A stretch of 64,000 bases of DNA from Hyphomonas neptunium ATCC 15444 (GCF_000013025.1 NC_008358.1:3348001-3412000); one strand, 5' to 3'. Positions 9,986-17,770 are shown, counted from the stretch's first letter. Made by a program: numbers and translations. Notes: generated by a model from the letters alone, not told the origin.

Positions 9986-10879
9986 ATGCTGAATGCACAA
10001 ATGGCGAAACAGGTGGCCGAAAAGCCAGGCTTTATCGCGGCCCTTGACCAATCTGGCGGCTCGACGCCCAAAGCCCTCCGCCTCTACGGCGTTGAGGAAA
10101 GCGCTTATAACAATGATGAGGAAATGTACGCCCTCATCCACCAGATGCGTGCCCGGATCATCAAATCGCCCGCCTTCACCGGCGAGCAGGTGGTCGGCGC
10201 CATCCTCTTCGAACGCACGATGGACGGCGAGATCGACGGCATTCCGACCGCAGAATATCTCTGGACCAAGCGCAGCGTCGTTCCCTTCCTCAAGGTCGAC
10301 AAGGGCCTTGCCGACGAGAAAGACGGCGTGCAGCTGATGAAGCCGATGCCGGAGCTTGACGCGCTGCTGGAGCGCGCCGTTGCCAAAGGCATCTTCGGCA
10401 CCAAGATGCGCTCGGTCATCAACGCGGCCAACGCCGAAGGTATCTCCGCCGTCGTTGCCCAGCAGTTTGATGTCGGCCGCCAGATCCTCGGCCACGGCCT
10501 GATGCCGATCATCGAGCCGGAAGTGACCATCACCATCGCCGACAAGGCCGAAGCAGAAGAAATCCTCCTCGCCGAAATCCTGAAACAGCTCGACGCGCTC
10601 GGCCATGACAAGCAGGTCATGCTGAAGCTCTCGCTGCCGGAGAAGGCAAACATCTACAAGCCGCTCGTCGACCATCCGCGCGTCATGCGCGTCGTGGCCC
10701 TCTCGGGCGGCTACAGCCGCGAAGAAGCCAACCGCAAGCTGGCTGAGAATACCGGCATCATCGCCTCTTTCTCGCGCGCGCTGACCGAAGGCCTCTCCGC
10801 CAAGCAGGCCGACAGCGATTTCGATGCCGTGCTCGGCGACACGATCCATTGCATCTGCGAAGCGTCCAAAGCCGGTTGA
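9986..10879 (+). CDS. fda: Class I fructose-1,6-bisphosphate aldolase
   Basis: Cleaves fructose-1,6-bisphosphate to two triose phosphates through a Schiff base. The 297-residue sequence resembles the bacterial class I fructose-bisphosphate aldolases of about 296 residues: ALDQSGGSTPKALRLYG near the N-terminus and VMLKLSLPEK, where Lys214 is the expected Schiff-base lysine. No zinc-ligand pattern of class II enzymes is present. Third gene of the gap-pgk-fda run; a hairpin terminator follows. Confidence 0.92.
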   Translation: MLNAQMAKQVAEKPGFIAALDQSGGSTPKALRLYGVEESAYNNDEEMYALIHQMRARIIKSPAFTGEQVVGAILFERTMDGEIDGIPTAEYLWTKRSVVPFLKVDKGLADEKDGVQLMKPMPELDALLERAVAKGIFGTKMRSVINAANAEGISAVVAQQFDVGRQILGHGLMPIIEPEVTITIADKAEAEEILLAEILKQLDALGHDKQVMLKLSLPEKANIYKPLVDHPRVMRVVALSGGYSREEANRKLAENTGIIASFSRALTEGLSAKQADSDFDAVLGDTIHCICEASKAG

Positions 10880-10931
10880 TCCGATTGCCGCACCTCACGC
10901 CTCTTGAGGCGCGGGGAACACGCACCATCTC

Positions 10932-10966
10932 AAAAGCGCAGCGGGACCCCTCGCTGCGCTTTCTTA
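10932..10966 (+). terminator. Rho-independent-like terminator after fda
   Basis: AAAGCGCAGCG (10933-10943) and CGCTGCGCTTT (10952-10962) form an 11-bp stem followed by a short CTT. A smaller perfect hairpin, CGCCTC-TT-GAGGCG, lies at 10898-10911. Together they close the glycolytic run. Confidence 0.7.
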
Positions 10967-10986
10967 ACGTCTGGAGGAACGCCCCC

Positions 10987-11283
10987 GTGAAATGCCCTGT
11001 CGATAATGAGACCCTGGTGATCGCGGAGCGCTCCGGCGTCGAGATTGACTATTGCCCCAAATGCCGCGGCGTGTGGCTCGACCGGGGCGAACTCGACAAG
11101 ATCATCGACCGGGCAGCCACCGTCATTCCCGCTCCCGCCGTCCCGCATCCTGAAGCCCATCGCCCGGAACACTACCGCGATGAAGACCGCTTCCGCGACC
11201 GCGGCGATGATGACGACTGGAAACGCGGGAAAGGCAAACGCCACCGGCGCGAGAGCTTTCTCAGCGACCTGTTCGACTTCTGA
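10987..11283 (+). CDS. Zinc-ribbon (zf-TFIIB type) protein
   Basis: A 98-residue protein starting with MKCPVD and continuing into YCPKCRGVWLDRGELD, the single zinc-ribbon of the TFIIB-type zinc-finger family. The remainder is a very charged low-complexity tail (Asp/Arg/His rich) ending FLSDLFDF. The start is a GTG with GGAGG nine bases upstream; no ATG fits as well. Function is unknown; members are small nucleic-acid or protein adaptors by analogy only. Followed after 11 bases by another cysteine-rich small protein. Confidence 0.8.
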   Translation: MKCPVDNETLVIAERSGVEIDYCPKCRGVWLDRGELDKIIDRAATVIPAPAVPHPEAHRPEHYRDEDRFRDRGDDDDWKRGKGKRHRRESFLSDLFDF

Positions 11284-11294
11284 AGGCGCCGCTC

Positions 11295-11525
11295 ATGCTG
11301 GAAATGCGCCCCAACTGCGAATGCTGTGACCGCGACCTGCCGCCGGATGAACCGGGCGCGTTCATCTGCTCGTTCGAGTGCACCTTCTGCGACGAGTGCG
11401 CCGATGGTGACCTCGACGGGGTATGCCCCAATTGCCGGGGCGAGCTGGAGCCGCGCCCGATGCGCAAGGGCGCCGCGCTCGCGAAAAACCCGGCAAGCAC
11501 CAAACGGGTGGTGAAGAAGGGGTAA
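11295..11525 (+). CDS. DUF1272 cysteine-rich small protein
   Basis: A 76-residue protein with four CxxC/CC-type pairs: PNCECC, ICSFECTFC, DEC and CPNC, enough for one or two zinc sites. This pattern (MLEMRPNCECCDRDLPP and GVCPNCRGEL) is the DUF1272 family. No activity is established for the family. Probably co-transcribed with the zinc-ribbon gene just upstream. Confidence 0.88.
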   Translation: MLEMRPNCECCDRDLPPDEPGAFICSFECTFCDECADGDLDGVCPNCRGELEPRPMRKGAALAKNPASTKRVVKKG

Positions 11526-11558
11526 GCCCGCCTTGCTGTTTGGCCCGTTCGAGCCCGA

Positions 11559-11831
11559 TCAGGTCTTCGTGCCAGCTACCGGCGCGGCCGGCGAGAAGGG
11601 CGACTCGGCAAATTTCAGCGCCAGGCGGCGCGCCAGCGGCGCCACGACCAGGATCGCCGGATAAGCCAGCAGGAAGGCCACGCCCCAGGAGTGCATCCAG
11701 CGGCTGACAAAATCGGGCGGTATGCCGACATTCAGCGCGGTAATCGCTCCGGACATCAGGAAGCTCATGAAGAACGCCATGAACAGTCCGAACAGGGGCT
11801 GGAACAGGCGAACGGGCAATTTCTTTGACAT
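11559..11831 (-). CDS. DUF2798 small membrane protein
   Basis: A 90-residue protein with two strongly hydrophobic helices (about 10-32 and 48-68) and the family motif FFMSFLMSGAITALN. DUF2798 members are small inner-membrane proteins of unknown role. Its upstream region holds a sharp 7-7-7 inverted repeat that could be an operator. Convergent with the DUF1272 gene. Confidence 0.85.
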   Translation of the reverse strand: MSKKLPVRLFQPLFGLFMAFFMSFLMSGAITALNVGIPPDFVSRWMHSWGVAFLLAYPAILVVAPLARRLALKFAESPFSPAAPVAGTKT

Positions 11832-11851
11832 GTCGGACCCCGGCTTGCTTT

Positions 11852-11872
11852 AAAGTTCCAATATAGAACTTT
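11852..11872. promoter_or_regulatory. Operator-like inverted repeat upstream of the DUF2798 gene
   Basis: AAAGTTC (11852-11858) and GAACTTT (11866-11872) are perfect inverted arms around a 7-base AT-rich spacer. The centre is about 30 bases before the DUF2798 start, in an otherwise GC-rich gap shared with the thiE-like gene. Size and symmetry fit a dimeric helix-turn-helix repressor site. Confidence 0.5.
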
Positions 11873-11939
11873 CATTCCTTTTCGCCAGAGGCATGCCCTC
11901 CGTTGACTTCCCCTCGCCCTCGCCGCAGAGGCTGCAGCC

Positions 11940-12605
11940 ATGACTGACACCGCCCAACCCCGCCCGCGCACACGCCTGTACCTGATCACACCGCCACAGA
12001 TCGGCGATGTGTCCGCCTTCCGGAAATCACTGGAGGAAACCCTCAGCGCCGGGGATGTGGCCTCATTGCAGCTGCGCCTCAAGGGCCAGGACGGCATGAT
12101 AGATATGCAGGCCACGCAAGAGGTCGGCGCCGCCGTCACTGCGATGGCCCAGGAAGCCGGCGTCGCGGTCCTGATCAACGACGCCGCAGAGCTCTCCCGG
12201 CAGCTGGGCGCAGACGGGGTGCATCTCGGCTGGGACGACATGCCGGTGAAGACCGCGCGCGCCCTGCTCGGCCCGGACGCGATCATCGGCGCCACCGCCA
12301 AGAATTCCTATCACCGCGCCATGCAGGCGGGCGAAGACGGCGCCGACTATGTCGCCTTCGGCGCCTTCTATCCCACCACCACCAAGGAAGGCACCATACC
12401 TGCCGAGCTGGAGCTGCTGGAAGTCTGGCAGAGCGCGATGATCCTGCCCTGCGTGGCGATCGGGGGCATCACCGTCTCCAATGCGGCCCCGCTCGTGACA
12501 GCAGGCGCAGACTTCCTGGCCGTCTCCAGCGGGGTCTGGAACCATGAAGACGGGCCAGCCGCCGCCGTCCGGGCCTTCAACGCCCTCTTCGAGTCGCTGG
12601 CTTAA
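11940..12605 (+). CDS. thiE: ThiE-like thiamine phosphate synthase family protein
   Basis: ThiE joins HMP-pyrophosphate and thiazole phosphate to thiamine phosphate. The 221 residues form a TIM-barrel with LYLITPP at the start, LINDAAELSRQLGADGVHLG in the middle and VAIGGIT near the end. The usual glutamine after the HLG loop is replaced (WDDMP), so this may be a divergent paralogue rather than the main synthase. thiD is found elsewhere in the window. No thi-box (TPP riboswitch) is visible upstream. Confidence 0.8.
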   Translation: MTDTAQPRPRTRLYLITPPQIGDVSAFRKSLEETLSAGDVASLQLRLKGQDGMIDMQATQEVGAAVTAMAQEAGVAVLINDAAELSRQLGADGVHLGWDDMPVKTARALLGPDAIIGATAKNSYHRAMQAGEDGADYVAFGAFYPTTTKEGTIPAELELLEVWQSAMILPCVAIGGITVSNAAPLVTAGADFLAVSSGVWNHEDGPAAAVRAFNALFESLA

Positions 12606-12624
12606 ACTGGCCTCAGGCGCGCGC

Positions 12625-12921
12625 TCAGAGCGCAGGCGGGGTCTTGGCCACCTTGATGTCGCGCAGGTCGTCCGCCATGCGGAACAGCAGCATGTAAAGC
12701 TCGCAGACAAAGCGCCAGAACAGAAGCCCCACAACCGCGCCGATCAGCGAGGCAATCACCAGGCCGATGCCGCCAAAGAAGCTGTAGCTGACCATGGTGC
12801 CCAGGCCCGAAAGCACACCGGCAATCAGCCCCAGCACGATCCCGATCAGCCCGAGATAATAGAGGATCGTGATCAGCTTGGCGCCGATCAGCTTGTCGAA
12901 TTTCAGGAATTGGTTCAGCAC
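12625..12921 (-). CDS. DUF4282 membrane protein
   Basis: A 98-residue protein with two long membrane helices (about 17-38 and 48-70) and a C-terminal RFVCELYMLLFRMADDL segment that matches the DUF4282 family. The start is a GTG preceded by GGAGG with a nine-base spacer, shorter than the longest open frame. Function unknown. Convergent with the thiE-like gene, with only 19 bases between. Confidence 0.8.
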   Translation of the reverse strand: MLNQFLKFDKLIGAKLITILYYLGLIGIVLGLIAGVLSGLGTMVSYSFFGGIGLVIASLIGAVVGLLFWRFVCELYMLLFRMADDLRDIKVAKTPPAL

Positions 12922-13090
12922 GGTTTCAGCCCTCCTTCGCTCGTGAATGCCCAGATTGCCGGGAGTTGACCCCCACGGCAACCTCCTTAAAATCGGCCCT
13001 GTCCATTAACACTCTGGCGCCTTGACCCTGAGCGATCAAAGGCTTACGCCCCCCGATCCCGCCATAAATGCGCCTAGACGAGACGTTCCC

Positions 13091-13912
13091 ATGTCGAAAC
13101 CATCCCCCGTTGGAGCCGTGATGATTGCCGCTGCCCTCGCTGCTGGCCGCAGCCTGGCGCGCGATTTTGGCGAAGTGGAAAACCTGCAGGTTTCGCGCAA
13201 AGGCCCGGCTGATTTCGTCACCAGCGCCGACATGCGCGCCGAAGAGATCATCCATGCCAGCCTCACCAAAGCCCGCCCCGGCTATGGCTTCCTCATGGAA
13301 GAGCGCGGCATCGTCGAAGGCACCGACAAATCCAACCGTTTCATCGTCGATCCCCTCGATGGCACGCTGAACTTCATGCACGGCCAGCCTCATTACGCCG
13401 TCTCCATCGGCCTGGAGCGCGATGGCAAGCCCTTCGCCGGCGTCGTGTTCGATGTCGCCAAGAACGAGATCTTCTGGGCCGAAGTCGGCCGCGGCGCCTG
13501 GCTCGACCAGCGCAAGCTGCGCGTTGCCGTCCGCAAGAAGCTCGGCGAAGCCGTCGTCGCCACCGGCACGCCCTGGATGGGCAAGAGCGAAGAAAGCCAC
13601 ATCACCTTTGCCCGCGAGATGGCCGCGATGACGCCGACCTGCGCCGGCATCCGCCGTTATGGCTCGGCTGCGCTGGACCTCGCCTGGGTGGCCGCCGGCC
13701 GCTTTGACGCCTTCTGGGAACACGGCCTGAAGCCCTGGGACATCGCTGCGGGCATCGTCCTCGTGCGCGAAGCAGGCGGCATTGTCGAAGAAATCAACGG
13801 CGGCGATGTAATGAAAACCGGCAGCATCCTGGCCGGCAACGAAGACATCGTACCCCCCGTGATGCACCAGCTGCGCCACGCGGCCTCCTTCGGCAAGGCC
13901 GCGAAGGTCTAG
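13091..13912 (+). CDS. Inositol monophosphatase family protein (SuhB-like)
   Basis: A 273-residue member of the lithium-sensitive phosphatase superfamily. Metal-site motifs are present: the MEE glutamates near 75, DPLDGTLNF near 90 and WDIAAG near 220. Family members dephosphorylate inositol phosphates, and in bacteria SuhB also binds the transcription machinery. The start is the ATG at MSKPSPVG; an upstream in-frame TTG is possible but less convincing. Monocistronic. Confidence 0.92.
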   Translation: MSKPSPVGAVMIAAALAAGRSLARDFGEVENLQVSRKGPADFVTSADMRAEEIIHASLTKARPGYGFLMEERGIVEGTDKSNRFIVDPLDGTLNFMHGQPHYAVSIGLERDGKPFAGVVFDVAKNEIFWAEVGRGAWLDQRKLRVAVRKKLGEAVVATGTPWMGKSEESHITFAREMAAMTPTCAGIRRYGSAALDLAWVAAGRFDAFWEHGLKPWDIAAGIVLVREAGGIVEEINGGDVMKTGSILAGNEDIVPPVMHQLRHAASFGKAAKV

Positions 13913-13985
13913 CCTTCGCCCTCCCCCGCGCTCCGCGCGCGCCGGACAGCCCCGATTATGACATGGCCCGTGCCCGATTATTTTC

Positions 13986-14003
13986 GGTGACGCGTGCGTC
14001 ACC
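13986..14003. promoter_or_regulatory. Perfect 18-bp palindrome upstream of the flavin monooxygenase gene
   Basis: GGTGACGC-GT-GCGTCACC is an uninterrupted perfect dyad ending 38 bases before the monooxygenase start, followed by an AT-richer stretch. Position and symmetry suit a TetR- or GntR-type operator. No regulator gene is adjacent, so the binding protein is unknown. Confidence 0.6.
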
Positions 14004-14041
14004 TATTTTAATCTGCGCAAAATCGCGTAGTCTCCCGGCCC

Positions 14042-15541
14042 ATGACCCAGCTCGACACAGACATCCTCATCATCGGCGCCGGCCTCTCCGGCATTGGCGC
14101 CGCCGTCCACCTCACCAAGCGCAGCCCCGGCAAGCGCTACCGCATCTATGAGGCGCGCGACGCCATCGGCGGCACCTGGGATCTCTTCCGCTATCCCGGC
14201 ATCCGCTCGGATTCGGACATGCACACGCTGGGCTATAATTTCAAACCCTGGACGGACGCCAAAGCCATCGCAGACGGCCCCTCCATCCGCCGCTATGTGA
14301 ACACCACGGCCGATGAATACGGCGTCCGCAAGAACATCTCGTTCAATACCAAGATCGTGGCCGCCGACTGGTCGAGCGCCGATCAGGCATGGACCGTCAC
14401 CAGCGAGAACGTAAAGACCGGCGCGCAGGAGAAAACCACCTGCCGGTTCCTCTTCATGTGCGGGGGCTATTACAGCTATGACAAAGGCTACCGCCCGGAT
14501 TTCCCCGGCGAGGAAGCCTTCCGGGGCCAGATCATCCACCCGCAACACTGGCCCGAAGATCTCGACTATTCGGGCAAGAAAGTTGTCGTGATTGGCTCTG
14601 GCGCCACAGCGATGACGCTGGTGCCCTCGATGGCGGAGAAAGCCGGGCATGTCACGATGCTGCAACGCTCGCCCACCTATGTGGTCTCGCGCCCGGCTAT
14701 GGACGGCTTTGCCAACTTCCTGCGCAAGGTCCTGCCCGATCAGTGGGCCTATAATCTCATCCGCTGGCGGAACGTTGCCTTCCAGCAATTCTTCTTCCGC
14801 CAGACGCGCACGAACCCGGCCAAGGCGCGTGAGCGCCTTCTTGGCATGGTGCGCGAAGAGCTTGGCCCAGACTATGATGTCGATAAACACTTCACGCCCA
14901 CCTACAATCCGTGGGAACAGCGCCTCTGTCTCGTTCCGGACTCGGACCTTTTCAATTCCCTGAAATCGGGCAAGGCCAGCATCGAGACCGATCATATCGA
15001 GCGGTTTACCGAAACCGGCATCCTGCTCAAATCCGGCAAGGAACTTCCCGCCGACATCATCGTGACGGCCACCGGCCTCAACCTCATTTTCATGAACGGG
15101 GTGAATGTCTCGCTGGACGGCGCCAAGGTCGATCCCGGCCGGCTGCTCAACTACAAAGGCGTGATGCTGTCCAACGTGCCAAACCTGGCCGTCACCTTCG
15201 GTTACACCAACGCCTCCTGGACGCTGAAAGCCGACCTCACCAGCGAATATGTCAGCCGCCTGATCAATCTGATGGACGAGAAAGGCGCAACCTCCGCGAT
15301 GCCCTATCTCGCCGCCTTCCCGAACGAGACCGAGCCGTTCGTGGACTTTTCCTCCGGCTACTTCCAGCGCGTCATGGACCAGTTCCCGCGCCAGCACACA
15401 GAAGCGCCCTGGAAGCTGAACCAGAACTATTTCGTCGACCGGAAAAACCTGCGCGACCTCCCCATCGAGGACGGCGTGATGCAGTTCCACATTCCTGCCG
15501 CCGCCACCAAGCCCAAACCGGCATTGCAAGCGGCGGAATAG
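14042..15541 (+). CDS. Class B flavin-containing (Baeyer-Villiger type) monooxygenase
   Basis: A 499-residue FAD/NADPH enzyme of the EthA/BVMO kind. It has the N-terminal FAD motif GAGLSG (about 12-17), the GGTWDLFRYPGIRSDSDMHT stretch typical of the group, a fingerprint-like FRGQIIHPQHWP around 160, and a second Rossmann motif VVIGSGATAM for NADPH. Such enzymes insert oxygen next to ketones or oxidise soft heteroatoms; the substrate is unknown. It stands alone, with a perfect operator-like palindrome before it and a 26-bp perfect palindrome 8 bases after the stop. Confidence 0.9.
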   Translation: MTQLDTDILIIGAGLSGIGAAVHLTKRSPGKRYRIYEARDAIGGTWDLFRYPGIRSDSDMHTLGYNFKPWTDAKAIADGPSIRRYVNTTADEYGVRKNISFNTKIVAADWSSADQAWTVTSENVKTGAQEKTTCRFLFMCGGYYSYDKGYRPDFPGEEAFRGQIIHPQHWPEDLDYSGKKVVVIGSGATAMTLVPSMAEKAGHVTMLQRSPTYVVSRPAMDGFANFLRKVLPDQWAYNLIRWRNVAFQQFFFRQTRTNPAKARERLLGMVREELGPDYDVDKHFTPTYNPWEQRLCLVPDSDLFNSLKSGKASIETDHIERFTETGILLKSGKELPADIIVTATGLNLIFMNGVNVSLDGAKVDPGRLLNYKGVMLSNVPNLAVTFGYTNASWTLKADLTSEYVSRLINLMDEKGATSAMPYLAAFPNETEPFVDFSSGYFQRVMDQFPRQHTEAPWKLNQNYFVDRKNLRDLPIEDGVMQFHIPAAATKPKPALQAAE

Positions 15542-15549
15542 CTGGCCAA

Positions 15550-15575
15550 GGAGGATAGGCGCGCGCCTATCCTCC
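15550..15575. terminator. Perfect 26-bp palindrome after the monooxygenase gene
   Basis: The half-site GGAGGATAGGCGC is followed directly by its reverse complement, giving a 13-bp perfect dyad with no spacer, 8 bases after the stop codon. It can form a strong hairpin in RNA but has no U-tract, so a terminator role is likely but not certain. Confidence 0.55.
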
Positions 15576-15601
15576 GTCCGCACACCCCCTCAACGTGTCA
15601 C

Positions 15602-15767
15602 CCCGGAATTTGCGCAGCAAATATCCGGGACCCAGAATCTACCCCACAACCCCCGTGTCATCCCGGCCAAAGCCGCGCAGCGGCTGCAGAGCCGGGACCT
15701 TCTCTCCGTTTGTATGCGGCCTCTCAGAAGGTCCCGGATCGGCCCTCCGGCCCGTCCGGGATGACAC
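15602..15767. repeat. Composite intergenic palindromic repeat
   Basis: Three nested inverted pairs occur. CCCGGAATTTGC pairs imperfectly with CAAATATCCGGG (15602-15630). GTGTCATCCCGG (15655-15666) pairs with CCGGGATGACAC (15756-15767). CCGGGACCTTCT (15692-15703) pairs with AGAAGGTCCCGG (15726-15737). The TCATCCCGG...CCGGGA pattern resembles the dispersed palindromic repeats common in alphaproteobacterial genomes. Confidence 0.75.
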
Positions 15768-15820
15768 ACTGAGAGAAAAACTTATCCGCCGGAGTTTCCC
15801 GCGCCGCCATCCTTGGCGCC

Positions 15821-16417
15821 ATGTTCGATCACATGCCCCGCCCGGAACTCTGGACCCGCATCTTCGCCCTGCTGGGCGCGTTGCGGACCCTTTTGCGCGA
15901 GGCCGTCCCCGAACTCTTCGGTAACATCGCAGGCGACGCCCGCGCGCAACTCGTCGCCGTCACCTCGCTCGTGCGCCGCTACATCCACGTGCTCGCCGCA
16001 GACCTCGCTCTGCCGCCGCTGCCCGTTGGAGCCCCGGCAAAAACCTCCAACGAGACTCCCACAAAACTCCAATCGCGCCGCGAAGCCCCGTTCCGCCTCA
16101 CGGAACTGATCAGCCCCTCCAAAGGCGCATCCGCCAGCGACGGCTCAGACACCCCCTTCATCCAATGGGCGATGATGCTGGAGGCCGCCCGGCGCCTCAA
16201 CGCCGTCCTCGCCGACCCCAATAAACACGCCCTCCGCCTCGCGCGGCTCCTCCGCAAACGCAAAGGCGAAACCCTCAAGGAAGCGCCAGTCCCCGGCCAC
16301 ATCCTGCGCCGTCTCCCGCCCTGGACCGACGCGCTGCTCTGCCGGCTGGACGAAGAAGCAAGACCCGAAGCCTGGGCGGGGATCAACGCCCAAGGCCCCC
16401 CTCCGTTTTGCGCTTGA
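15821..16417 (+). CDS. Hypothetical protein, unrecognised (198 aa)
   Basis: I do not recognise this protein. It has a leucine/arginine-rich helical N-terminus (1-65), a short low-complexity linker KTSNETPTKLQSRREAPFR (about 75-93) and a basic helical C-terminal half with IQWAMMLEAARRLNAVL. The linker DNA is made of the same TTGGAG-type words (minus strand) that form the phased repeats at 6.3 kb. Its last codons run into a palindromic repeat, after which an insertion sequence starts. It may be a real family-specific gene or one built partly from dispersed repeats. Codon use fits the rest of the window. Confidence 0.55.
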   Translation: MFDHMPRPELWTRIFALLGALRTLLREAVPELFGNIAGDARAQLVAVTSLVRRYIHVLAADLALPPLPVGAPAKTSNETPTKLQSRREAPFRLTELISPSKGASASDGSDTPFIQWAMMLEAARRLNAVLADPNKHALRLARLLRKRKGETLKEAPVPGHILRRLPPWTDALLCRLDEEARPEAWAGINAQGPPPFCA

Positions 16418-16457
16418 AGCGCAATTCACCTCCCCCGCTGCGCAGGGGAGGATAAGG
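16397..16457. repeat. Dispersed palindromic repeat fragment beside the insertion sequence
   Basis: CCCCCCTCCG, a TTGCGCTTGAAGCGCAA dyad and CACCTCCCCCGCTGCGCAGGGGAGG lie in a row, the pattern of a mobile-looking intergenic palindrome. The insertion sequence begins directly after it, so it may have served as the target. Confidence 0.55.
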
Positions 16458-16468
16458 GCGTGGTCCAA

Positions 16469-16512
16469 TCCGGTAAGATGGGTAACAAAACAGACCGGGG
16501 ACATGGGTAACA
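16469..16512 (+). repeat. Left end of the insertion sequence, two tandem 19-bp boxes
   Basis: Outer box TCCGGTAAGATGGGTAACA and inner box ACCGGGGACATGGGTAACA, start to start 25 bases. Both point inward and match the boxes of the right end in inverted orientation, so they are likely transposase binding sites. Confidence 0.8.
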
Positions 16513-16540
16513 GATTTGCGAGGATGACCATCTGGAGGAG

Positions 16541-17722
16541 ATGGTCATGGGTTGGAGGCAGACAGATCCGATGAACGAGCGTGTTGAGTTCATCGCGGCG
16601 TGGCTGAAGGGTGAGGACAGTGTGACAGAGCTGTCTGTGCGGTTCGATATATCGCGCAAGACGGCCTACAAATGGATTGAGCGTTACAAGGCTGCGGGGC
16701 CGGCGGGGCTTTATGATGTGTCTCGAGCCCCGCTTTGCCCGGCGGGCGGCACGCCACCGGAGCTGGCGTCCCGTGTGGTGACGCTCCGGCGGGCGCATCC
16801 TGCCTGGGGGCCGCGCAAGTTGAAGGCGCGTCTGGAGATGGATGATCCGGGTGTTGCCTGGCCAGCGGCTTCGACGATCGGTGACATTCTCAAGCGCGAA
16901 GGGCTTGTATCTCCGCGGCGGTTTCGCCGGCGCGCGGCGCCGATGACAACGCCCTTTGCGCAGGCGCATGCCCCCAACGATGTCTGGTGCATGGACTTCA
17001 AGGGCTGGTGGCGTACGGGCGATGGCCAACGCTGTGAGCCGTTCACGGTCTCGGACGCCCTGAGCCGGTATCTTCTGGTCTGCCAGCCTGTCGCGCGCAC
17101 GGGCTATGATACGGTCTGGCCGGTACTGGCAAAGGCGTTCCGGGACCACGGCCTGCCGCGCGCCATCCGGTCAGACAATGGTCCGCCTTTCGGGTCTGTG
17201 GCGGCCGGGGGCCTGTCCCGTCTGGCGGTCAACTTTGTGAAGATGGGCATCTTCCCGGAACGGATCACCCCTGGAAAGCCGCAGGAGAATGGGCGCCATG
17301 AGCGTCTGCATCTGACCCTGAAGCGCGAAGCGGCCGATCCGGTCTCCCGCACACTTCGGGCGCAGGCCGCGCGCCTTGTCCGGTTCCGGAAATCCTACAA
17401 TCATGAGCGTCCGCATGAGGCGCTCGGCCAGAAACCCCCGGCGGCGGTCTATGTGCCAAGCCCGCGCGTATGGGACGGCAAGCTTCGCGCCCCGGACTAT
17501 CCTGGCGCCACCGAAACCCGCGCGGTCAGGCACGCCGGCACCATTAGATGGCGCGGCGCGGAACCCTTCATCTCCGAAGTGCTGATCGGGGAGCGCGTTG
17601 GCCTCTTCCGGACCGGCGAAGACCAATACGACGTCTACTTCGGCCCCATCCTCCTCGGACACATCGACCCGAAAAAACGCATGAACCGCATCAAGCCTGG
17701 CAGACCACGGAACATACCATGA
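16541..17722 (+). CDS. IS481-family transposase
   Basis: A 393-residue DDE transposase. The N-terminal helix-turn-helix (LSVRFDISRKTAYKWIERY, about 28-46) recognises the ends. The rve-type catalytic core supplies Asp in VWCMDFKGW, Asp in IRSDNGPPF and Glu in PQENGRHER, followed by YNHERPHEALG. It ends in a C-terminal region of about 100 residues beyond the core. No frameshift or stop interrupts it. An internal ATG at MNERVEFI is an alternative start. Confidence 0.93.
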   Translation: MVMGWRQTDPMNERVEFIAAWLKGEDSVTELSVRFDISRKTAYKWIERYKAAGPAGLYDVSRAPLCPAGGTPPELASRVVTLRRAHPAWGPRKLKARLEMDDPGVAWPAASTIGDILKREGLVSPRRFRRRAAPMTTPFAQAHAPNDVWCMDFKGWWRTGDGQRCEPFTVSDALSRYLLVCQPVARTGYDTVWPVLAKAFRDHGLPRAIRSDNGPPFGSVAAGGLSRLAVNFVKMGIFPERITPGKPQENGRHERLHLTLKREAADPVSRTLRAQAARLVRFRKSYNHERPHEALGQKPPAAVYVPSPRVWDGKLRAPDYPGATETRAVRHAGTIRWRGAEPFISEVLIGERVGLFRTGEDQYDVYFGPILLGHIDPKKRMNRIKPGRPRNIP

Positions 17723-17726
17723 AAAC

Positions 17727-17770
17727 TGTAACCCATCTCCCCGGTCTCAAATGTTACCTATGTCCCCGGT
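17727..17770 (-). repeat. Right end of the insertion sequence, two tandem 19-bp boxes
   Basis: Inner box TGTAACCCATCTCCCCGGT and outer box TGTTACCTATGTCCCCGGT, start to start 25 bases, in inverted orientation to the left end. The transposase stop codon lies 4 bases before the inner box. Confidence 0.8.

Noticed and set aside
8642-10849. 735-codon open frame opposite pgk and the aldolase gene
   Set aside because: Spans two real genes and their gap in antisense, with His/Gly/Arg/Val-rich composition typical of antisense frames.
11873-11939. TPP riboswitch before the thiE-like gene
   Set aside because: No CTGAGA-type thi-box core is visible and the leader is very short.
12982-13090. suhB-type RNA before the inositol monophosphatase gene
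   Set aside because: Only loose position similarity; I find no matching stem-loops with the expected CUCC-rich loop.
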